Source: DATARH01 sp036273175 (lineage in GTDB: Bacteria > Pseudomonadota > Alphaproteobacteria > ATCC43930 > CGMCC-115725). Taken from it: DNA of 11,994 nucleotides. Position 1 is the first letter of the stretch, and each line of letters opens with the position of its first letter. Location: contig DASUIE010000316.1 of the NCBI GenBank assembly GCA_036273175.1, positions 1 to 11,994 of the forward strand, given 5' to 3'. A program made the position numbers and the translations under genes. Shown here in pieces: positions 8,285-11,994 of this stretch. The notes beneath the pieces are model-generated. The model ran no database searches. It had not been told where the DNA came from and saw only the letters and a list, made by a program, of their open reading frames with translations.

Positions 8285-8802
8285 TCGACCAGTTGATCGC
8301 CGGGTTCTACGAGACCTTTCCGTTTGTCCCGCGCGGGCTCGACGCGTGGGAGATTGTCGCGCGGCTGCCCGAGCTCGCGAGCGCATTCGTCCACCCGGAC
8401 GCGGTCGTCGAGCCGGGCGCGGTGTTGAAGCCGCCGGTGCTGATCGGCCCGGGCTGCTTTGTCGCGGCGCATGCCACCCTGCGCGGCGGCGTCGCGCTTG
8501 CCGCCGGGGTCACGATCGGCCCCGGGGTCGAGGTCAAGGCGAGCCTGATCGGGGCCGGCAGCACACTCGCGCATTTCAATTTCGTCGGCGACTCGATCCT
8601 CGGCACCGACGTGAACCTGGAGGCCGGCGCGGTCGTCGCCAACCATTGGAACGAGCGGCCCGATACCGGGCGGCTCAAGTTCGGCGCGCTGATCGGCGAC
8701 CGCTGCCGGATCGGCGCCAACGCTGTCCTGTCGCCGGGCACGATCCTTCCGGCGGGAACAGTGGTGCCGCGCCTCGCGCTGGTCGACCAGGGCGGCGGCT
8801 GA
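8281..8802 (+). CDS. Left-handed beta-helix acyltransferase, GlmU C-domain/LpxA-like
   Basis: A 173-residue hexapeptide-repeat protein, probably a trimeric acyl- or acetyl-CoA-dependent transferase in the cytoplasm. Repeats start near residue 38 (VHPDAVVEPGAVL) and continue through VLIGPGCFV, VTIGPGVEV, SLIGAGSTL and ALIGDRCRIGANAVL. Compared from memory with the acetyltransferase half of E. coli GlmU, AHFNFVGDS aligns with its HLTYLGDA. His98 then matches the catalytic His363, and N112, N121 and K133 match N377, N386 and K392. The Tyr366 position is Phe101, and about a dozen residues are inserted or changed before K133. There is no uridylyltransferase half, so this is not GlmU itself, and substrate is unknown. 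The N-terminal 35 residues (FYETFPFVPRGLDAWE) form a short lead-in. ATG overlaps the DUF455 stop (ATGA). Fold is firm; activity is inferred. Confidence 0.85.
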   Translation: MIDQLIAGFYETFPFVPRGLDAWEIVARLPELASAFVHPDAVVEPGAVLKPPVLIGPGCFVAAHATLRGGVALAAGVTIGPGVEVKASLIGAGSTLAHFNFVGDSILGTDVNLEAGAVVANHWNERPDTGRLKFGALIGDRCRIGANAVLSPGTILPAGTVVPRLALVDQGGG

Positions 8803-8822
8803 CACAATGCGGCCGGAACGCC

Positions 8823-8827
8823 GGAGG
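8823..8827 (+). promoter_or_regulatory. Ribosome binding site of the DUF169 gene
   Basis: A perfect GGAGG lies 5 bases before ATG 8833, in the only real gap (30 bases) of the gene cluster. CCGG at 8813-8816 and 8821-8824, with AACG between, could form a 4-bp hairpin that covers the first two bases of this site; such a stem would be weak. The site fixes the DUF169 start and suggests more independent translation than for its coupled neighbours. Confidence 0.8.
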
Positions 8828-8832
8828 AAAAG

Positions 8833-9603
8833 ATGACCGATTACGCCAAGATCACCGCCGATCTCGAACGGCTGCTGAAGCTGCGCTCGTTCGTCTTCGC
8901 GATGAAGCTGTTCGAGAAGCGCGAGGAGATGGAGGCGATTCCCCGCATCCGCCGCCCGCAATCGATCCACACCTTCGACCAGGTCGTCGGCCAGGCGTCG
9001 CGGCTCGGCTGGACCGTCGGCATCACCGCCGACAACCTCGTCGGCGCGCAATGCCGCGCGGTGATCGGGCTGGGCAACGCCAAGGATCCCGAGTGGAAAA
9101 GCGGCAAGCACATGGTCGGGGTGTGGTACTCGTCCGAGGAAGACGCGACCGCGCATCAGGCGGCGATGAACTGCGTCGCCGACGGGCAGTACGAGGCGAT
9201 GGCGGTGGCGCCGCTGGCGAGCGGCCGGCTCGACCCGCCCGACATCGCGCTGTTTTACGCCACCCCCGGCGCGATGATGTACTTCATCAACGGACTGCAA
9301 TGGGCCGGGTACAAGAAATTCGACTGGGGCATCGTCGGCGAAAGCGCCTGCGCCGATAGCTGGGGCCGGGCGCTGAAGACGCGGGAGCCGAGCCTGTCGA
9401 TCCCGTGCTTTGCCGAGCGCCGCTATGGCGGGGTGCTCGACGACGAGATGCTGATGGCGCTGCCGCCCGAGCATCTCGAAAAGGCGATCGCCGGGATGGA
9501 GGCGCTGTCGAAGAACGGGCTGCGCTATCCGTTCCCGCAGTACGGCATCCAGCAGGATGTTCGCGCCGGCATGGCGGTCAGCTATCCCGGCCGGGCCGGG
9601 TGA
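8833..9603 (+). CDS. DUF169 domain protein, function unknown
   Basis: A 256-residue member of the DUF169 (COG2043) family, for which I know no established reaction. The call rests on overall recognition, especially the SIPCFAERRYGG stretch (189-200) and the final YPFPQYGIQ. Visible features are an amphipathic N-terminal helix (DYAKITADLERLLKLRSF), a mostly soluble alpha/beta composition, and four cysteines: C74 (GAQC), C114 (MNC), C173 (ESAC) and C192 (IPC). C192 lies in the best-recognised motif. Whether the cysteines bind metal or form a disulfide cannot be seen. There is no signal peptide or membrane helix. The start is well set by GGAGG 5 bases upstream of ATG. The TGA overlaps the GTG start of the following hydrolase (GTGA), tying the two genes together. 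Its substrate and partners are unknown. Confidence 0.85.
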   Translation: MTDYAKITADLERLLKLRSFVFAMKLFEKREEMEAIPRIRRPQSIHTFDQVVGQASRLGWTVGITADNLVGAQCRAVIGLGNAKDPEWKSGKHMVGVWYSSEEDATAHQAAMNCVADGQYEAMAVAPLASGRLDPPDIALFYATPGAMMYFINGLQWAGYKKFDWGIVGESACADSWGRALKTREPSLSIPCFAERRYGGVLDDEMLMALPPEHLEKAIAGMEALSKNGLRYPFPQYGIQQDVRAGMAVSYPGRAG

Positions 9604-10481
9604 TCCTGCCCGAGCCGCGGGCGACCCTCGACGTTCCCCGTCCGGGCGGCCCTCCGGTCCGCGTGCGGCTGCATGGCGAGGCGCGGCCGGTGCGCCTCTT
9701 CATCAGCCATGGCAACGGCTTTGCCGCGGACGGGTATCTCGATTTCTGGCGGCGGTTTCTCGGCGAATACGAGGCCGTCGTCTTCGACATGCGCAACCAC
9801 GGGCACAACGCCCTCGGCGAAACCGGGCAGCACGACTACCCGCACATGGCCGGCGATGTCGACACGGTGATCCAGGCGGTCGCGGCGGAGTTCGGCGCCA
9901 AGCCCAGCGCGGGCCTGTTCCACTCGATGTCGGCGCAAGCGGCGATGATCGCCGCGCTCGATCTCGGCTGGCGGCTGGATGCGCTAATCGCCTTCGACCC
10001 GCCCAACATGCCGCCGGACGGGCCGGCGCGAGCGCCGATGCTCGCCTATTTATCCCGGCTGACACGCTGGGCGGACAGCCGCCGCGACACCTTCGCCGAC
10101 CCGGACGAACTCGCCGCCGAATATGCCGAAACCCACTCCGGCCGCGAGTGGGGGGCGGAGACGCGGGAGCTGATGGCGCGAGCGGTGCTGCGCGACGGAC
10201 GGCTCTGCTGCCCGCGCGCGTTCGAAGCGTCGATGTACGAGCAGGGGGCGCCGCTGCAGCTGTGGCCGCGCCGCGCCGATTTCGCCGGCCCAGTCAGGCT
10301 GATCGGCGCCGACCCGGCGCGCGAGCGGCCATCGCCGACCGCCCTGTCGAACCAGGCGCTCGCCGCGTTCGGCGGGCTCGACTACGCCGCGATCCCGGAC
10401 ACGAGCCATCTCTTGCAGCTCGAAAAGCCGGAGGCCTGCGCCGAGGCGGCGCTGGATTTCCTCAAGAAGGTCGGGCTTTAG
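9600..10481 (+). CDS. Alpha/beta hydrolase
   Basis: A 293-residue alpha/beta-fold hydrolase, probably cytoplasmic, substrate unknown. The GTG start overlaps the DUF169 stop (GTGA) and the open frame before it is a shadow. The early strand FISHGNGF (34-41) supplies the HG oxyanion-type motif, followed by VVFDMRNHGHNA (60-71), usual for esterases and C-C or lactone hydrolases of this fold. The likely nucleophile is Ser109 in LFHSMSAQAA; the elbow reads F-H-S-M-S, departing from the classic G-x-S-x-G at both small positions. His270 in DTSHLLQLEKPE is the probable catalytic histidine, and the acid is probably the Asp in LIGADPARERP. A cap region lies between about 150 and 225. It ends the + strand cluster, and its TAG overlaps the stop of the convergent gene. 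Fold is firm; an active triad is likely but not certain. Confidence 0.88.
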   Translation: MILPEPRATLDVPRPGGPPVRVRLHGEARPVRLFISHGNGFAADGYLDFWRRFLGEYEAVVFDMRNHGHNALGETGQHDYPHMAGDVDTVIQAVAAEFGAKPSAGLFHSMSAQAAMIAALDLGWRLDALIAFDPPNMPPDGPARAPMLAYLSRLTRWADSRRDTFADPDELAAEYAETHSGREWGAETRELMARAVLRDGRLCCPRAFEASMYEQGAPLQLWPRRADFAGPVRLIGADPARERPSPTALSNQALAAFGGLDYAAIPDTSHLLQLEKPEACAEAALDFLKKVGL

Positions 10482-11994
10482 CGGACCGCCGCCGAGATGT
10501 TGCCGCCATCGACCGTGACGATCGCCGCCGTCGTGCTCGGCGCCAGGGCCAAGGACAGAAACGCCTCGGCGACATCCTCGGCGGTGACCTCGCGGCCGAG
10601 CAGGTTGCCGCCCATATAGTCGGCCTGGCTGACCCCGCGCGCCTTGGCGCGGGAGGCGATCATCTCGGGGGTCAGCAACCCGCCGCGGATGCGGTCGGCG
10701 TTGACCGCGTTGGCGCGGATGCCGAGCGCACCGTATTCGAGCGCGTATTGCCGCATCAGCGCGAGCGTCGCCGCCTTGGGCAGGCCGTAGGGGCCGAAAT
10801 CCGCGCCGGGGTTGATCGCCTGCTTCGAGGTGTTGAACAGCAGCGCGCCGCCGATGCCCTGCGCCTGCATGACCCGCACGGCCGCCTGCGCGACCCATTG
10901 ATGGGCGAAGAAATTGAGCTCGAAGCTGCCGCGCAGCACCGCCTCGTCGACCTCGCCGATCCGGCCCTGCCAGGCGGCGCCGGCATTCGAGACGACCACG
11001 TCCACGCCACCGAAGCGCTCGACGATGCGGTCGAACGCGGCGCCGACCGCCGCTTTGTCGGTGACGTCGCACGCGATGCCGATCCCGCCGAGCTTTTTCG
11101 CCGCCTCGGCGACCGCGCCGTCACGGTCGATCAGCACGATCTCGGCGCCGGCGCCGCGCATCGCCCGCGCCGTCGCGAGGCCGATCGTGCCGGCCCCGCC
11201 GGTGACCGCCGCGACCCGCCCGGCGAGCGGCTTCTCCGCGGCCGCGCCGAGCTTGGCCTGTTCGAGCGACCAGTACTCCATCTCGAACAACTCGGCCTCG
11301 GTCAGCGACTCGAAGGCGCCGACCGCTTCGGCGTCGGAAGCGGTGGCGATCCAGCTCTCGGCGAGATCGGCCGCAACCGCGGCGTCCCGCGCGCTACGCC
11401 CAAGCCCGAACAGCCCGAGCCCCGGCACCAGCACGACACGCGGCATCGGGTCGAGCTCGCGCTTCTTGACCGCCGACCGCGCGTTGTTGCGGGCGAAATA
11501 GGCGTGGTACTCGGCGACGAATTCGGAAACGCGCTCGCGCGCGGCTCCGGCGAACCGGTCGAGCCCGCCAGCCGCCGGCGCGGGGACGATCAGCGGATAG
11601 TTCTTGGTGCGGATCGTATGGTCGGGGGTGGCGACGCCGGCCGTGCCGTAGCGCGGCAGCTCGGCGCCGTTGACGAAATCGAGAATTGCCGGGCCGGTGC
11701 GGAAATCGAGGATAAAGGGCTTGGGACCCGGCAAGGCGCAGGCGCCGCGCAGGATCGGCGCGACCTCGGCCGCGGCGGCGATCGCGTTGGGCAGGGTCGC
11801 GGCCGCGAACACCTTCCCGCGCGCGCCGGCCAGCCGTTCCTCGGCTTCGTTGACGGCCGCGATCATCCGCTCGTAGGCCTCGCGCGCCGTTTCGCCGAAG
11901 GTGAAGATGCCGTGCTTCAACAGCACCAGCCCTTCGACCGACGGGTCGTCCTCGAAGATTTCAGCCGCCCGCTTGGCCAGCAGGAAACCCGGCA
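10478..11994 (-). CDS. Bifunctional class II aldolase/short-chain dehydrogenase, 3' part (RhaD-like)
   Basis: Two-domain enzyme of the RhaD aldolase-dehydrogenase type, cut by the right window edge. 504 residues are visible of roughly 680-700 expected. The upstream end holds the last part of a class II (fuculose-phosphate-type) aldolase domain, including HGIFTFG (11894-11914), whose His is normally a metal ligand. After a linker comes a complete short-chain dehydrogenase domain: NAD(P)-binding TGGAGTIG (11180-11203), the SNAG motif, and catalytic YGLPK (10775-10789, the YxxxK pattern). The frame stays open past the GTG at 11926, with GFLLAKRAAEIFEDD continuing the family sequence, so that GTG is internal. 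Related rhizobial proteins are required for rhamnose use; many homologues have unknown sugar substrates, so no symbol is given. Its TAA overlaps the hydrolase stop by 4 bases in convergent orientation. Confidence 0.93.
   Translation of the reverse strand, partial: PGFLLAKRAAEIFEDDPSVEGLVLLKHGIFTFGETAREAYERMIAAVNEAEERLAGARGKVFAAATLPNAIAAAAEVAPILRGACALPGPKPFILDFRTGPAILDFVNGAELPRYGTAGVATPDHTIRTKNYPLIVPAPAAGGLDRFAGAARERVSEFVAEYHAYFARNNARSAVKKRELDPMPRVVLVPGLGLFGLGRSARDAAVAADLAESWIATASDAEAVGAFESLTEAELFEMEYWSLEQAKLGAAAEKPLAGRVAAVTGGAGTIGLATARAMRGAGAEIVLIDRDGAVAEAAKKLGGIGIACDVTDKAAVGAAFDRIVERFGGVDVVVSNAGAAWQGRIGEVDEAVLRGSFELNFFAHQWVAQAAVRVMQAQGIGGALLFNTSKQAINPGADFGPYGLPKAATLALMRQYALEYGALGIRANAVNADRIRGGLLTPEMIASRAKARGVSQADYMGGNLLGREVTAEDVAEAFLSLALAPSTTAAIVTVDGGNISAAVR

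Noticed and set aside
9405..9599. Upstream extension of the hydrolase frame
   Set aside because: Out-of-frame reading of the DUF169 gene; GTG 9600 gives the expected overlap and a normal hydrolase N-terminus.
1..11994. Mobile elements, CRISPR arrays, tRNA genes, phage or toxin-antitoxin genes
   Set aside because: I saw no direct-repeat arrays, transposase or integrase motifs, tRNA cloverleaf or compositional break; every stretch above about 110 bases is assigned to a coding gene.

Overview
The window is 12 kb of very GC-rich, tightly packed bacterial chromosome. It looks like an alphaproteobacterium, possibly Rhodospirillales-like: GC sits in nearly every third codon position, glnE is followed directly by bcp and a DUF455 ferritin-like gene, and a YhdP/AsmA-like envelope protein shows a Gram-negative cell. 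The order-level guess rests on remembered gene order, not on a search. I see no tRNA, rRNA, insertion sequence, integrase, CRISPR array or long repeat.

Layout. At the left edge is the 3' part of tyrS (+). It meets a large YhdP-type gene (-) head-on, with no base between the two stop codons. YhdP and glnE then diverge from a region of about 100 bp near 3977-4080. From 4081 to 10481 six + strand genes run as one apparent transcription unit: glnE, bcp, a DUF455 di-iron ferritin-like protein, a left-handed beta-helix acyltransferase with a GlmU-type active site, a DUF169 protein and an alpha/beta hydrolase. Four of the five junctions are 4-base stop/start overlaps (ATGA, CTGA, ATGA, GTGA). The fifth, before the DUF169 gene, is a 30-base gap with a strong ribosome binding site. 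At the right edge the hydrolase gene meets, and overlaps by 4 bases, a - strand bifunctional class II aldolase/short-chain dehydrogenase gene whose 5' end lies outside the window.

Function. tyrS (tRNA charging), glnE (nitrogen control of glutamine synthetase), bcp (peroxide reduction) and the YhdP-like protein (lipid traffic across the periplasm) are housekeeping genes. The less understood part is 7505-10481, where four uncharacterised enzyme-like proteins follow bcp. The order suggests a shared role but names no pathway. Two start-site problems deserve attention: the DUF455 gene seems to start at CTG, and the YhdP gene lacks a normal start codon where one is expected, so a 1-base assembly error or a real frameshift is possible there.
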